Source: Owenia fusiformis (lineage: Eukaryota > Annelida > Polychaeta > Sabellida > Oweniidae). From it: a DNA stretch of 64,000 nt. The stretch covers positions 6,129,772 through 6,193,771 of the forward strand of contig CAIIXF020000002.1 in assembly GCA_903813345.2 (NCBI GenBank). Direction: 5' to 3'. The notes beneath the pieces were generated by a model. The model made no database searches. It was not told the origin of the DNA and worked only from the letters and a program-made list of their open reading frames with translations. Both the position numbers and the translations under genes were made by a program. The first letter of the stretch is position 1. Every line of letters begins with the position of its first letter. This document shows, piece by piece, positions 54,151-64,000 of the stretch.

Positions 54151-55089
54151 CAGGGCTTATCAAAAAAACGCAACAAGTAGTTATCTCGTAAAATCACAAG
54201 ACTAGTGATGACCACATCAATTTCATTCAATGTACCATGGTTGGGTGAGAAATGCTTCCATTTGCACAGTGGGTCAAAGTCGGTTCTGGACCAAGTTTTA
54301 GATATTGCAAAAATCAGTGCTAGGGCTAAGTGCCAATGGAAGTTCCCCTGAATTGAATTGTTGTGACTTTTTCTTTTGGAGCTATCTTAGGAGCATCTGT
54401 GCTCACAATTTCTCCACCAGATATTGCAAAACCTCGAGAAAGAATTGTCCATGGGCTGCTTTTCTCTGATTTAACCCACAGATGACTCAGGGCTGAACCA
54501 TACATGACGTGGACAGATGAGCGCATCTTTATGTGTAAGGAAGTGGTGGCAATTTGGAGAGGTATAGGATGTATTCTTACAAGAGTATGAGTCTGAACAC
54601 TTTACTGTCTATGGCACACCAGTCACACCTTCTTCCAATAGCCCCTATGCCCCTTTTACTGACTTTTGCAATGTTTAAAACTTGGGTCCGAGCTGAATTT
54701 TGCCCCACTTTGCAAAATTAATAATTATTCGGCCAGCCATGACTCCCTGTGAATGAATGATATTCCATTACAAAGAGGAGTAATTTGGCTTTTTGGTACA
54801 TTGAATGAAAAGGATGCAGTCAGCATTGGTTTTACGTTTTCTTCCAATATTGCATCGGGCTCCGTACACTGACTTTTGCAATGTTTATAACTTGGTCCCA
54901 AGCTAATTTCGGCCCACTTTGCAAATGGAATGATTACTCGCCCAACCATAACCAAATATCAATGAATGATATATTATTGAAGAGAGGAGACACATGGCTT
55001 TATGGTGCATTGAATGAAATCAATGCTGTTATCACTGGTTTTGTGCTTTTCCGAGATAACAATCTGTTGCGTTTTTTTTGATACGCACT
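54151..55089. mobile_element. 'cagggcttatcaaaaaaacgcaac' TIR element, about 0.94 kb
   Basis: TA + 'cagggcttatcaaaaaaacgc' at left. At right 'ttgcgttttttttgatacgcac' is a decayed inverted end. The interior has internal repeats ('gctgaattttgccccactttgcaaa' at 54691-54717 and 'gctaatttcggcccactttgcaaatggaatgattactcgcccaaccat' at 54901-54950, mirrored by 54235-54290). A Tc1/mariner-like derivative with no intact transposase. Confidence 0.6.
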
Positions 55090-55139
55090 TTATATCTTTT
55101 TGCGTCTCCTATGGTTTTAAGTGAGGATGAATACATTAT

Positions 55140-56564
55140 GGTACGTTCACACCAACGGCGCTTTGATGGCGCTTTAAAGCGGCTTGTAAAGCGGCACCAA
55201 AGCGTAACAAAGCTTAATTAAAGCGTCGGGGTCGTAATAAGTCGTAGAAAAGCTCGGGAGTAAAGCGGGATATTCGGCAAGAGCGCTAAAAAATTTAAAC
55301 TGTTTAAGCGTTCGCACCAACGGCGCTTTGATGGCGCTTTAAAGCGGATTGTAAAGCGGCACCAAAGCGTAACAAAGCTTGATTAAAGCGTCGGGATCGT
55401 AATAGGTCGTAGAAAAGTTCGGAGTAAAGCGGGATATTCGGCAAGAGCGCCAAAAAATGTTAAACTGTTTAAAAATTTTGGGCGCTCTGTTACGAAATGA
55501 TTGAAGCGCCGAGAGCGTATCAAAGCTTAACAAACCGTAACAAAGCTCAACAAAGCTTGACTCAAAGCGTAGGAAAGCTTAACACAGCTTGGCTCAAAGC
55601 GGGGACCCCAGTCTATTCACGGTCTGTTACCACTTGACACGCTTCGTTAAGATGTCTCAAGATTTGCTACGATCTGGCATGAAGATCTGACACGAGGTCA
55701 GGCGCTTTCATCAATATCTGACACTCTTTGTTACACTTTCCTGAGGGACTCTCAAGCTTTCCAACGAATTGAGACGCTTTAATCAAGGATTGAAACGCTT
55801 TGCTAGGCTTTGTTACGCTTGAAAGTTTTCACACGCTATATCACGCCGTGCGACAAACGTCATGTCTTCTTCAGATAGGTCATGCTCTGGTCCATCTGGA
55901 ATTTCTGGATCTCGTTGTTCTGCCATCGTGTTCTCGAGTCAAAGATGCAATGGTTTTATGGATCTACTGCATCTTTATATAGTCATTGGATCAAAAGCGG
56001 CATGGAATCGGCGATCTCGACATTTTCCAATGCGTGACAGAGCTTAACAGAGCGTAACAATGCACAACAGAGTTTTGCAATCGTATCAGAGCCTGATTTA
56101 AAGCGTCATAATCGCATCAAAGCGTAATAATGCTTATCAAAGCTTTTCAAAGCGTGATTTCAAGCGTTACAAAGCCTGATCAAAGCGGGATCAAAGCGTG
56201 AGGAACCTTTTAGAGCTATGTTAAGCTTTCTTACGCTTTGGATCAAGTTTTTCTGAGCTTTGTTACGGTTTGTTAAGCTTTGATACGCTCTCGGCGCTTA
56301 ATCGATTCGTAACAGAGCGCCCAAAATTTTTTAAGAGTTTAAAAATTTTTGGCGCTCTTGCCGAATATCCCGTTTTACTCTGAGCTTTTCTACGACCTAT
56401 TACGACCCCGACGCTTTAATCAAACTTTGTTACGCTTTGGTGCCGCTTTACAAGCCGCTTTAAAGCGCCATCAAAGCGCCGTTGGTATGAAGAAAAATGA
56501 CAAAAATGACGGCGCTTTGCTCGCCGATTTAAAGCGTGGCATTCGCCGTTGGTGTGAACGTACC
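55140..56564. mobile_element. 1.4-kb foldback element made of 'aaagcg' motifs
   Basis: The tips are 'ggtacgttcacaccaacggcg' and 'cgccgttggtgtgaacgtacc'. Each arm contains a second inner start of the same sequence (left 55308, right about 56486), so both ends carry an internal duplication. The body is an unusually dense set of 'aaagcgtaacaaagctt' words and complements ('gttaagctttgatacgctc'). No transposase. 55140-55490 and 56340-56564 pair almost fully. Confidence 0.85.
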
Positions 56565-57715
56565 TTTACAGGTGAATTCTCCCTTTCGCGATTCGCTCTT
56601 TGAATCAGAACGTTCGCAAATATGCACTGAAAAAGCACTCAAAAAGGACAAAATTTGATTGGTTTATATTTTCTCACTATGCATTTCGCGTAGCTATTTG
56701 CGTGACCCGAAAGTTCTAAATCAAACTAATTACGCATTTTTGTTTTTACACCCGCACGCTAAATAAAACAATGACAACATCGAAAGTATTCTTCTTTGTC
56801 ATTGCTTTAATAGTCTGTATACCGAGTTTAATCAATAAAAGATTGTACAATGAACAACAAAATTCGGAAACGAGTACTATAGATTTGCTTTCGGACCACT
56901 GAACAGAGTGACCTAGATAATAGCGACGCTTCTTCTTTGGTCTACTGCTCAGTTATTTGTTGGTTTTCAACGTAACTCTATGATGTAATTTGATGATGAA
57001 TACTTTTATTCCGTTGTTGCATCGATGATGCAGTTTGTAGTGCGGTAAGATTGGCATGAAAGTATTGAAAGTCGAATGGAATTGTTTTTTCCAATATGGC
57101 GACTAGTCAACTGATCATGTGACCTTCTCTTCCGGAATATTTTCTCACTTTTCAATCATCGTTTTCACCACGCTATGAATCAATACAATGAAAAAATAGC
57201 TGTTATATTAAGATTAATAAAAGATCAATCGTTTCTAATAATTTTTTCTGTACCCTCGTACGGGAATTATATGAACGAATATATCGTTTGAAAAATAGGT
57301 GTTAAAATCCCCATGTTAAACCTATGAGGGAAAACAAGGAAGTATAAATTTGTTCCTCCGCGAACTGCATCATGGGAAATATTTTGACCTTATAAGGAAA
57401 GATTTTCGCGTCTTCTCTTTTGAAGAGGGAACAGCGATTTCGAGAATTGGCAAAATCACTTCGTTATTGCATAGTAAACATCATTGGTTTTGGAACTGGC
57501 ATGTGAACACTTGGCAGCCTTGAGTTGAATACGCCTACCTGTTATGGCACAATGATAGCCTGCAGTGTGTTTATGGACTTAGTTGAATTTGGCGACTTTG
57601 CGAATATGACCTAAACTGTTTAAACTGTTTTTTCACTCCATGAAGGAAATTGACTTTTCAGGTTACCACTGTATTTTCACTTAGGCCACTGTAGATGTCA
57701 TCTGATGATAAAAGT
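56565..57715. other. intergenic DNA, no supported gene
   Basis: Mostly unique-looking AT-rich sequence with several short stop-rich frames. No repeat boundary or gene is evident. Confidence 0.4.
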
Positions 57716-57719
57716 TCCC

Positions 57720-57900
57720 AGGCCCGTAGCCAGGATTTACCAAGGGGGGGGGGGGTCATTTTTTGAAAAAGTCCAGGGGTTCATTTTTGACAACATTGAC
57801 CCAAATATGACCCAAATCACTTGAAAATTGCTCCAAATGGTGAAAAACTGCATGATTTTGAAATAATTTTTGCCTCTCCGCCTTGGCTATGGGCCCGAGT
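57720..57900. repeat. 'ggcccgtagccagg' MITE
   Basis: The ends 'aggcccgtagccaggatt' and 'ccttggctatgggcccgag' are imperfect inverted copies around a G-run and 'ttgacccaaatatgacccaaatcac'. It shares the text 'gaaaaactgcatgattttgaaa' in inverted order with 28130-28150. Confidence 0.65.
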
Positions 57901-58171
57901 TCCTGTTGCATTTTGTATAAACTTGGCAATTTAATATACATATAGGTAGCATTATACATTCTTTCAAAATTGTTACAAACAATTTGCTTTTTTGTCGTTC
58001 CGTCACATTCCTATCGCTTAAAAATATTTTTGCTCACTTATATCATTTTATGCAGCTTACCCACATGATCAGGGTGTCCTCCTCTTCTTCCTATGACAGC
58101 CTGCATCCTTACTGCTATATTTGCTCATTAAATCTAGTGAATAGGGAGGCTCTTCCAATGTCTTTATATAG

Positions 58172-58287
58172 AGAGATCAGACATTCAAGAAACTGCGTTC
58201 GTAGGAATTCTAGTCGGACCCTTGCTGTGTGCGGAGGGGATCAATATCTTTGAAACCTCTGTGTTCGCCTTCTATTCATATCATTAA
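58172..58287 (+). pseudogene. broken upstream copy of the exon at 58327
   Basis: After 'tatatag' it reads R-S-D-I-Q-E-T-A-F-V-G-I-L-V-G-P-L-L-C-A-E-G, identical to the downstream copy except for A/V. Small indels then change the frame and it ends at TAA 58285-58287. Confidence 0.55.
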
Positions 58288-58326
58288 ATCTAGTGAATAG
58301 GGGGCTCTTCCAATTTCTCTATACAG

Positions 58327-58470
58327 AGAAATCAGACATTCAAGAAACTGCGTTCGTAGGTATTCTGGTCGGACCCTTGCTGTGTGTGGAGGGGCTTGAG
58401 AATATTTTGAAACCTCTGTGTTCTCCTTCATATCATTCCGTCTCCGAGCTAGTCTATGTGAATCTGGAAG
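58327..58470 (+). CDS. candidate exon of a membrane-like protein (intact duplicate)
   Basis: The acceptor 'ctctatacag' precedes 144 bases in phase 1 at both ends and the donor is 'gtaact'. It reads K-S-D-I-Q-E-T-A-F-V-G-I-L-V-G-P-L-L-C-V-E-G ... S-V-S-E-L-V-Y-V-N-L-E-G, with a hydrophobic segment F-V-G-I-L-V-G-P-L-L-C. If the donor is not used, translation ends three codons later (G-N-S-stop). The duplicate upstream supports that this stretch once mattered. Family unknown. Confidence 0.4.
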
Positions 58471-58695
58471 GTAACTCCTGAATCATTTAAGGATAATTGA
58501 CCTGGGGGCTATTAACAGAAACTTCTTAAAGATAAGAATTCGTAAAGTCCATTGTTCTCTAACTGTGACGTCATAATATCAATGGTAACAACAAATGATT
58601 TACGCATTCGTAACTTTATGAAGTTTCTGTTAATGACCTCCTGGTTCTCTTTGTCATCGTCATCCTCGAACTTCTTTCTCTGTGGCTATTTGAAG

Positions 58696-58839
58696 GAGCA
58701 TTTTTATGTCAAACCCAATCCAAAAGACCTGGGACAACTTATGGGTAAGGCCAACATCCAAAGAGAGATTCAAAACATTTTACCGAAAACATCAAATGTG
58801 ATATATGATGTAGCAATAACGGCACTCTACTATACATAA
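58696..58839 (+). CDS. candidate terminal exon
   Basis: After 'ggctatttgaag' the frame reads E-H-F-Y-V-K-P-N-P-K-D-L-G-Q-L-M-G-K ... V-I-Y-D-V-A-I-T-A-L-Y-Y-T and ends at TAA 58837-58839. The composition looks like protein. Its acceptor is phase 0 and does not match the phase-1 donor at 58470, so the two are not simply consecutive exons. Confidence 0.3.
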   Translation, partial: EHFYVKPNPKDLGQLMGKANIQREIQNILPKTSNVIYDVAITALYYT

Positions 58840-59428
58840 CCCCTAGAAATGCATAAGATACTCTGTTTGCCCAATTGTATTGTTTAGTATATTTTTGAAA
58901 GTACCTTTATTAACAGCTAACGTCATCCAATAAACCATTGATAAGGAACAGACAAATAAAAACAAATAACATAATCATTACTAATAAGCCAAAATGGTTG
59001 CTCATGAACACCAAATGCAAGGTATAGTAGAGTGTAAGGATACAGGCTGTCATCGAAATATGAGGAGGTAACATCGATCAAATGGGGTAAAAAGGGTCAA
59101 CGCATCAAAAAGGCAGGACTGAACTTAGAACTGACTTATGGGGAGAGCTACATGACCATGTACAACAATGTCTGAAAACATTGATTGGTTTATTTATGCT
59201 GATAATATACTTTTGGAAACATTTTTGAGATACTTGATATCTGTATGCGCAAATTATTGGTGGTATACAAAGTTATAACAGCGAAATTAACTCAGCGTGC
59301 ATCCCCTATAATAAATAGTTGTACATGTATATTTGACTTGCACAAATATTGAATATTGTCCTAGAGTGGAAACAGGAGTTTCCAAATGAAATTATACTTT
59401 TTGAAATAAGGGCATCGTGGAAAATTAA
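58840..59428. other. upstream region of the ankyrin gene
   Basis: No gene. AT-rich. The immediate leader has an in-frame TAA directly before the ankyrin ATG (59426-59428). Confidence 0.45.
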
Positions 59429-60547
59429 ATGATTAGATTTGATAGGATGTTGTTGGAAAGACCTCCAACTGTAGATGGAGTCAAACTGGAGGCTCAGAAG
59501 GTTGTGATGGACAGTGATATATTAAAAGAACTGATAGACAAAAAACGAGTTGACAGTAACGCAGCTGATCAGCATGGGGATACTGTACTTATGTATACCG
59601 TGCGTAAAAATGCAACAGAATCGGTAAAAGTGTTGCTTGATCATGGTGCTGACGTAAATGCTGTTGACAACAATGGAAAGACTGCATTGATGTTTGCAGC
59701 ATTAGTAAATGATACAGTAGAATGTGCCAAGCTGCTCATAGCGTATGGTGCTGATATTGATGCTAGGGATAATGACGGCACGACGGCCTTAGTATATGCG
59801 ACATCTGAATGTATGCGGCTGTTAGTTGACAATGGGGCGGATGTAAACGCCGCCAATAAAAGAGGAGTCACGGCACTCATGCGGTCGGCAGGGTTTGACA
59901 CGACAGCCCCAATGGAAGCGTTATTGGATCATGGTGCTGACGTGAACGCTTGTACATATTTTGGAATGAACGCACTATTTTACGCTGTATGCCAAGACAA
60001 GCTTGATTCAGTTCGTTTGCTTATCAATAAAGGTATTGATATCAATAGACGTGGTTTGAATGGTGAAACGGTTCTCATGCGTTCTGTACGTAATAATCCA
60101 AATCCAGCTTGTATCGCACTGTTGATAGCACATGGTGCAGATATAAACGCTGAGAATTCCAAAGGGGAAAATGGTATGTCTCTTGCATTTAAAATGGAAG
60201 CATATAAAGTAATCTGCATCCTTGCTATGTATGGGGCCAATGTTGTTGCCGATCAATTATTTGCAATCAAGGGCAAACATCAAAAACTTGGGTTGATATT
60301 AGAGAAACTGAAACGACCAAACCTCCAACAGCAAGTGAGACGCAGGATATACCAGCATACCACAAGCGTCTGTCAGAACACACATTCCAAAGCTATTGAT
60401 GCTCTCATTAAAGGAGGTAAACTCCCAACGATATTCAGATCATTTATGTTGTTTGAAGATGACATTCAAGAAATAATATCACTTCCGGTTCCGGTTTCAA
60501 ACAAGGTAGATGTGTTTTATACTTGTTGCCATCAATGGGTAATTTAG
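59429..60547 (+). CDS. intronless ankyrin-repeat protein, possible SOCS-box-like C-terminus
   Basis: ATG 59429 follows an in-frame TAA directly, so the start is well defined. The protein has 372 residues. Residues about 35-280 form seven or so ankyrin repeats with the canonical G-x-T-A-L-M-x-A ... L-L-x-x-G-A-D-V-N-A pattern (V-L-L-D-H-G-A-D-V-N-A, L-L-I-A-Y-G-A-D-I-D-A, L-L-V-D-N-G-A-D-V-N-A, L-L-I-A-H-G-A-D-I-N-A). The C-terminal 90 residues contain R-R-R-I-Y-Q-H ... A-I-D-A-L-I-K-G-G-K-L-P-T-I-F-R-S-F-M-L-F-E-D, which loosely resembles the R-x-x-I ... I-x-x-L-x-L-P-x-x-L-x-x-F-L-L-F pattern of ASB-type SOCS boxes (E3 ligase adaptors). The absence of introns in an intron-rich genome suggests retrocopy origin or a lineage-expanded family. 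A coding-like continuation in the -1 frame suggests a C-terminal frameshift. Confidence 0.85.
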   Translation: MIRFDRMLLERPPTVDGVKLEAQKVVMDSDILKELIDKKRVDSNAADQHGDTVLMYTVRKNATESVKVLLDHGADVNAVDNNGKTALMFAALVNDTVECAKLLIAYGADIDARDNDGTTALVYATSECMRLLVDNGADVNAANKRGVTALMRSAGFDTTAPMEALLDHGADVNACTYFGMNALFYAVCQDKLDSVRLLINKGIDINRRGLNGETVLMRSVRNNPNPACIALLIAHGADINAENSKGENGMSLAFKMEAYKVICILAMYGANVVADQLFAIKGKHQKLGLILEKLKRPNLQQQVRRRIYQHTTSVCQNTHSKAIDALIKGGKLPTIFRSFMLFEDDIQEIISLPVPVSNKVDVFYTCCHQWVI

Positions 60548-60648
60548 GTGATGATGACATTGATTCGAAGACAATTGAGCGGATTCTATTAAAATGTAAA
60601 AATCAAAGCAGAGATTCAGTAATATCGGAGCTATGCGAAGATTTTTAG
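60545..60648 (+). pseudogene. coding-like tail in the -1 frame after the ankyrin ORF
   Basis: Shortly before the ankyrin stop codon another frame becomes protein-like (G-D-D-D-I-D-S-K-T-I-E-R-I-L-L-K-C-K ... S-E-L-C-E-D-F) and ends at TAG 60646-60648. A single indel near 60490-60530 in the ancestor or assembly would explain it. A normal-length intron cannot fit. Confidence 0.45.
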
Positions 60649-62023
60649 AAAACACCAATCGAAAACTGTACAACACAGTAGAGAAATGTGATACATGATA
60701 TGGATTGCACAAAAGATAAGAACACGTACACTCCTTTGTCAACAATCTGGAGAAACGTACTGACGAGGGTATAAAATATAAGTGGGAATATAGATGGCAT
60801 TTCATGTTCAAATCTTTGCGTATGGAATAAGGGACACCCAAAATTTGTAGGATTCATTAAGAAACATGAGCTATTAAAGTAATTTGATTTTTTCAACAGA
60901 TCGCTCACATTGATATTATGATTGGTCTCGGAGAGATTGTACCAATTATCATTTAGTAGGCCCACGTGGAGATTCTCTAGTATAAAGTAGCAAAACAAGG
61001 CCAAGTTTTGAATATATCATGTATAAGTATACCCCATATAATACGATAGGATAATTGAATATGATCGATACAATAAGCTCATCATAAAATAATTTTGTGA
61101 GTGGATCGACTTTCGACTGGATCAATCATGGCGTATGGCCCAGTCGTCGGATTCAATTATTAACAAACTTGCATAACAGTGTAACATAACAGTGAATGAT
61201 ATAAAAGTATCTTTCTCATTTATTAATTTTCTAATTTATTATCAAGTTATATAAAACAAACAAAGAATAATACAAAATAACGCACATAATAGTGTTAGTC
61301 ATCGAGCATTCTCCGGGAGAAAAGTTCCTTGGAATTATAATGTAGCTTTGTAAAGGCGAAATAATGGTTATAACTATTTCTCTGCCCTATAAGGTAATAA
61401 TACGTGCAACTATTTCAAGGAGGATTGGCTCCCAGGATCGAAACTTGATATTTTCTAACAATGAAAACGTGGGATGTCGTTATTTTCTGAAATTATAACC
61501 GACTATAAAGTAACATTCTAAAAGATTCGAACCAATACACTGTATGTCGATCATTTCTTGCGAGTTTCGAAAATTTTCGTTCGGAAATAAGACCAAAATT
61601 CACTGTTCAAATGTTGAAATGAACAAAATGGCGGCTGTTTGAATTCGAACTTTGTATCACGACATGTCCATATATGGAACAGAATATCTATGTTGCACTT
61701 TGGGAGTCAATCTTCCTTGCCATATAAGGTAATAATACGTACAACTATTTTTCTATATTTAATAATACCTAAGGTATGTACGCAAGTCTATGTTTTAAAT
61801 AATGAATCCCCGTATCTAATCCCTATCTAAAATATAGTTCATATGATCTGATTTTTAGTATCGACTTTTATTTTACTTTAAGAAGTTCATAGTGATATAG
61901 TTAACTTCATAACATCCATAAGTCAATTTGTCAAATAAGTCAATCAAGTGTTTGCCTTAGACCCTAATGCACAGCGAGGATCGGGCTTCGGTTCGGATTG
62001 GAATAATTTGTATGCTGCTCCCT
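60649..62023. other. intergenic DNA, no supported gene
   Basis: The words 'cctatataaggtaataatacgtgcaactattt' (61385) and 'gccatataaggtaataatacgtacaactattt' (61719) bracket 61370-61755, probably a short duplication or element. Otherwise AT-rich with no gene. Confidence 0.45.
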
Positions 62024-63125
62024 CTAACCCTACTATCACACCAAACTAGTTCTCACTACGTTCTCGAAAACGGGCTTAAACTGTGCACGAACGGATTTGA
62101 CGTGTTAAGAACCCACTAAGAACCGTTTGGGATATGTTTACAAACTTCATGAAACTACTAGAACGAGTAGGTCCTCCCATGGACTTCTAATTTGAAGTCC
62201 ATGGTTCTCCAGAACTTAGAGCATGCTCAAAATTTTGTTGTGATCGTCAAAACGTTGCCGAATCGGTTTTAAACTGTGTGCGAATTGAATGAACGTAGCT
62301 ACAACGTTCTACGGTCTGTTTACGAACTTCATGGACTTTCCCGGAAGGGGAATGTGATTTAGAATTTTGAATCGATTCAAAATTCGATGGCGACCATACC
62401 GTTCTGTAATCAGGTCATGATGGCCTTCTAGACTAACTCCCCAGTCACATTTCCTACGGCGACCTTGCGGTCTATCATTTCTGCGGCCAGTAGCTTTTCT
62501 ACGCTCGCCGCAGAATTTCTGCGCTCTGATACTTTTGCAGTCACATTTCCCACGGCAGCCGCAAGGTGAATTTTAAATTTCTATTGATAAATAATAGTTT
62601 TTTTCATTTTATTTACATTGGACAATTTATAAAATGTTATTCAAAGTGCTAGGATGTAATGTCAAATGAAAAGTGATCGTGAAACATTGACAAATAATGA
62701 TTCAATCTTGTTGAGCCAGTTGATTTCTACGGGGACCTCAGAAATGAACAAATATTATAACTCCAAGTTATAATTTCTACGGCGACCCTGCGGCCTCTAA
62801 GACTGGATACGCCGCAAGGAGGCCGCAAGGCGAGCGTGGTTTACCTCGCAGAAATACACTGATTTAGTTGATCTGCGGTCGACGCACGTCCTCCGTACGA
62901 CAAATGTGACTGGGGTGTTAGGGACTCGTTATACGACGTAGCACACCGACGTGGTGCGACCTGAACGAACAGCGAATGAGATGGACGTATTGAAGACTGT
63001 TTTTGAACGAAGTAGCTAATTATTTTAGACATATATCCCGACCACAGCCAGATTGAGCCCGTTATACGACGTTTTCGTAGGACAAGAACGGGTAAGAACT
63101 AGTTTGGTGTGATAGGGGGGGTAAC
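62024..63125. mobile_element. foldback element A2, reverse-oriented relative of 36711-37524
   Basis: The ends 'taaccctactatcacaccaaactagttct' and 'agaactagtttggtgtgatagggggggtaac' match A1. Internal text runs in the opposite direction: A1 'gttcaggtcgcaccacgtcggtgtgc' is the complement of 'gcacaccgacgtggtgcgacctgaac' at 62940. It is interrupted by the nested element at 62437-62917. Confidence 0.85.
62437..62917. mobile_element. nested MITE 'ccccagtcacattt...aaatgtgactgggg'
   Basis: Terminal repeats 'ccccagtcacatttcctacggcg' and 'cgtacgacaaatgtgactgggg' are inverted. The flanks are TAA and TTA (TWA-type target). The related element A1 has the uninterrupted sequence 'gtcccttagtctagaaggtc', the empty site. 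The interior repeats 'gccgcaagg' and 'gcggcc' words. PIF/Harbinger-like by target. Confidence 0.75.
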
Positions 63126-63399
63126 AGTTGTAGTATTTGATTTGGGTAAATTTCCCCATAATTCAGCATAATTAAGGTTAACATTAAGGTAAATTAATGG
63201 TAAATTCAAGTAAACCCTGGCTAATGCCCTAAACCTTTTTCCTAAGGGTAATTTTGAATAACGTTATCACGTCATCCTTCAAATCGGGCTTATTCAAAGG
63301 TTTGTTAAATACCCAGGGCTACATGTACTACAGTATTTATATTTATCACATACAGTGTGTACTATGTAGAAATCTAGTGATTTGATTGGGTGCTTTCTA

Positions 63400-63790
63400 T
63401 GACGAATTTCCCGTATCACATAAATTTCAAATGATACGAGCACACATACCATACGTTGTCTATGGTAACGAAATGACGTCATACAACTTCATTCTATTCT
63501 TTCCTAATTCAAAATGACGTCACATAATAGGCTATGTTCTTCTGGGCTATGTTATTATTTTTTTAAATGACGAAATTCGTCGGGGAACTAGAAGTTAGAA
63601 CGTCAAATAAAGCTACCAATCAAATTACTTAAATTCTACATAGTATGTGATACTACGTTTCAGCGTATGTAATACGGGAAATATTCCACTCAGTAAAAAG
63701 TATCACAATTTTTACTTTTGTGGAATATTTCCCGTATCACATGCTGAAACGTGTAATAACTAATATTATTCCATAGTTAGCATGATATTC
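63400..63790. repeat. palindromic 'gggaaatattccac' element
   Basis: 'cgtttcagcgtatgtaatacgggaaatattccac' (63657) pairs with 'gtggaatatttcccgtatcacatgctgaaacg' (63720-63752) around a short loop. Outer words 'tgacgaatttcccgtatcacat' and 'atgacgaaattcgtcgggg' add a second layer. Confidence 0.6.
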
Positions 63791-63844
63791 ATTGGATAAC
63801 ATGTGAAAATAAAAACGGTATTTTTGTAATCAGTGGTAAAATAT

Positions 63845-64000
63845 GATATTTTTGACAAATTTTCACTTAACCATAGCATACGGTTTTTTAGCCATGACAT
63901 ACGACGTCGTATGCGATGGTTAATGGATTTTTGCTACTTCAGACTCAAAACGAGGCTAAGTGTCAACATCGCCGGATCGTTTGGAAAATTCGAATTAAAT
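63845..64000. mobile_element. uninterrupted copy of the outer element at 9265-9990, cut by window end
   Basis: 'tttcacttaaccatagcatacgg' through 'tggatttttgctacttcagactcaaaac' matches 9265-9301 joined to 9890-9990, without the 590-base insert. The join here is a perfect-looking palindrome 'gacatacgacgtcgtatgc'. The copy continues past the window. Confidence 0.75.

Noticed and set aside
1-64000. tRNA, rRNA or small structured RNA genes
   Set aside because: I looked for tRNA box A/B-like words and rRNA signatures by eye and found nothing convincing. A covariance-model scan would be decisive.

Overview
This window is animal nuclear DNA. It is AT-rich, with long introns, canonical GT-AG splice sites, few genes and many small DNA transposons and foldback elements. 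The clearest gene is a delta/gamma/zeta-type sarcoglycan, a muscle dystrophin-complex protein. Together with an intron-poor rhodopsin-type receptor and abundant ACATGTA-rich spacer, this suggests a marine invertebrate bilaterian (hemichordate, echinoderm, cephalochordate or lophotrochozoan). The sequence alone does not let me choose the phylum. Nothing here is bacterial, and there is no operon, CRISPR array or rRNA.

Layout. 1-4.6 kb: repeats, a possible von Willebrand C-type terminal exon (2141-2352) and a small piggyBac-type element (3192-3890). 4.69-29.32 kb, plus strand: the sarcoglycan gene, resolved into seven coding exons that join in frame to 289 residues. Two antisense genes lie inside its introns: a single-exon 622-residue GPCR (13165-15033, intron 12091-17293), and a multi-exon gene (19396-about 26264, intron 17417-27259) encoding a HEPN-like exon, linkers, two long arrays of 15-residue repeats and a C-terminal CCHC zinc knuckle. 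29.3-38 kb: tandem arrays interrupted by a 2.2-kb LTR element with a zinc-knuckle gag-like ORF and by a 1-kb TTAA-flanked foldback element, then another foldback element. 38.2-47 kb, minus strand: one start exon followed by four paralogous coiled-coil/proline-rich terminal exons, which look like alternative last exons. 47-52.5 kb: a signal-peptide exon (51580-51865), a possible small exon near 47.5 kb and a TIR element. 53-56.6 kb: several TIR/foldback elements, including one built from AAAGC-type motifs. 58-58.9 kb: a duplicated membrane-protein-like exon. 59.4-60.65 kb, plus strand: an intronless ankyrin-repeat protein. 61-64 kb: more foldback elements, including a relative of the 36.7-kb element in the opposite orientation and an apparently empty relative of the nested element at 9.3 kb.

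The main unusual theme is repeated tandem duplication of exons or exon starts. Sarcoglycan exon 3 has three upstream partial copies. Exon 6 has seven upstream partial copies, each keeping the splice acceptor but carrying an in-frame stop and losing the normal donor. The 38-46 kb gene has four complete terminal exons. The 58-kb exon has one broken and one intact copy. Whether the sarcoglycan copies act as decoy or poison exons is inference; the copies themselves are directly visible.
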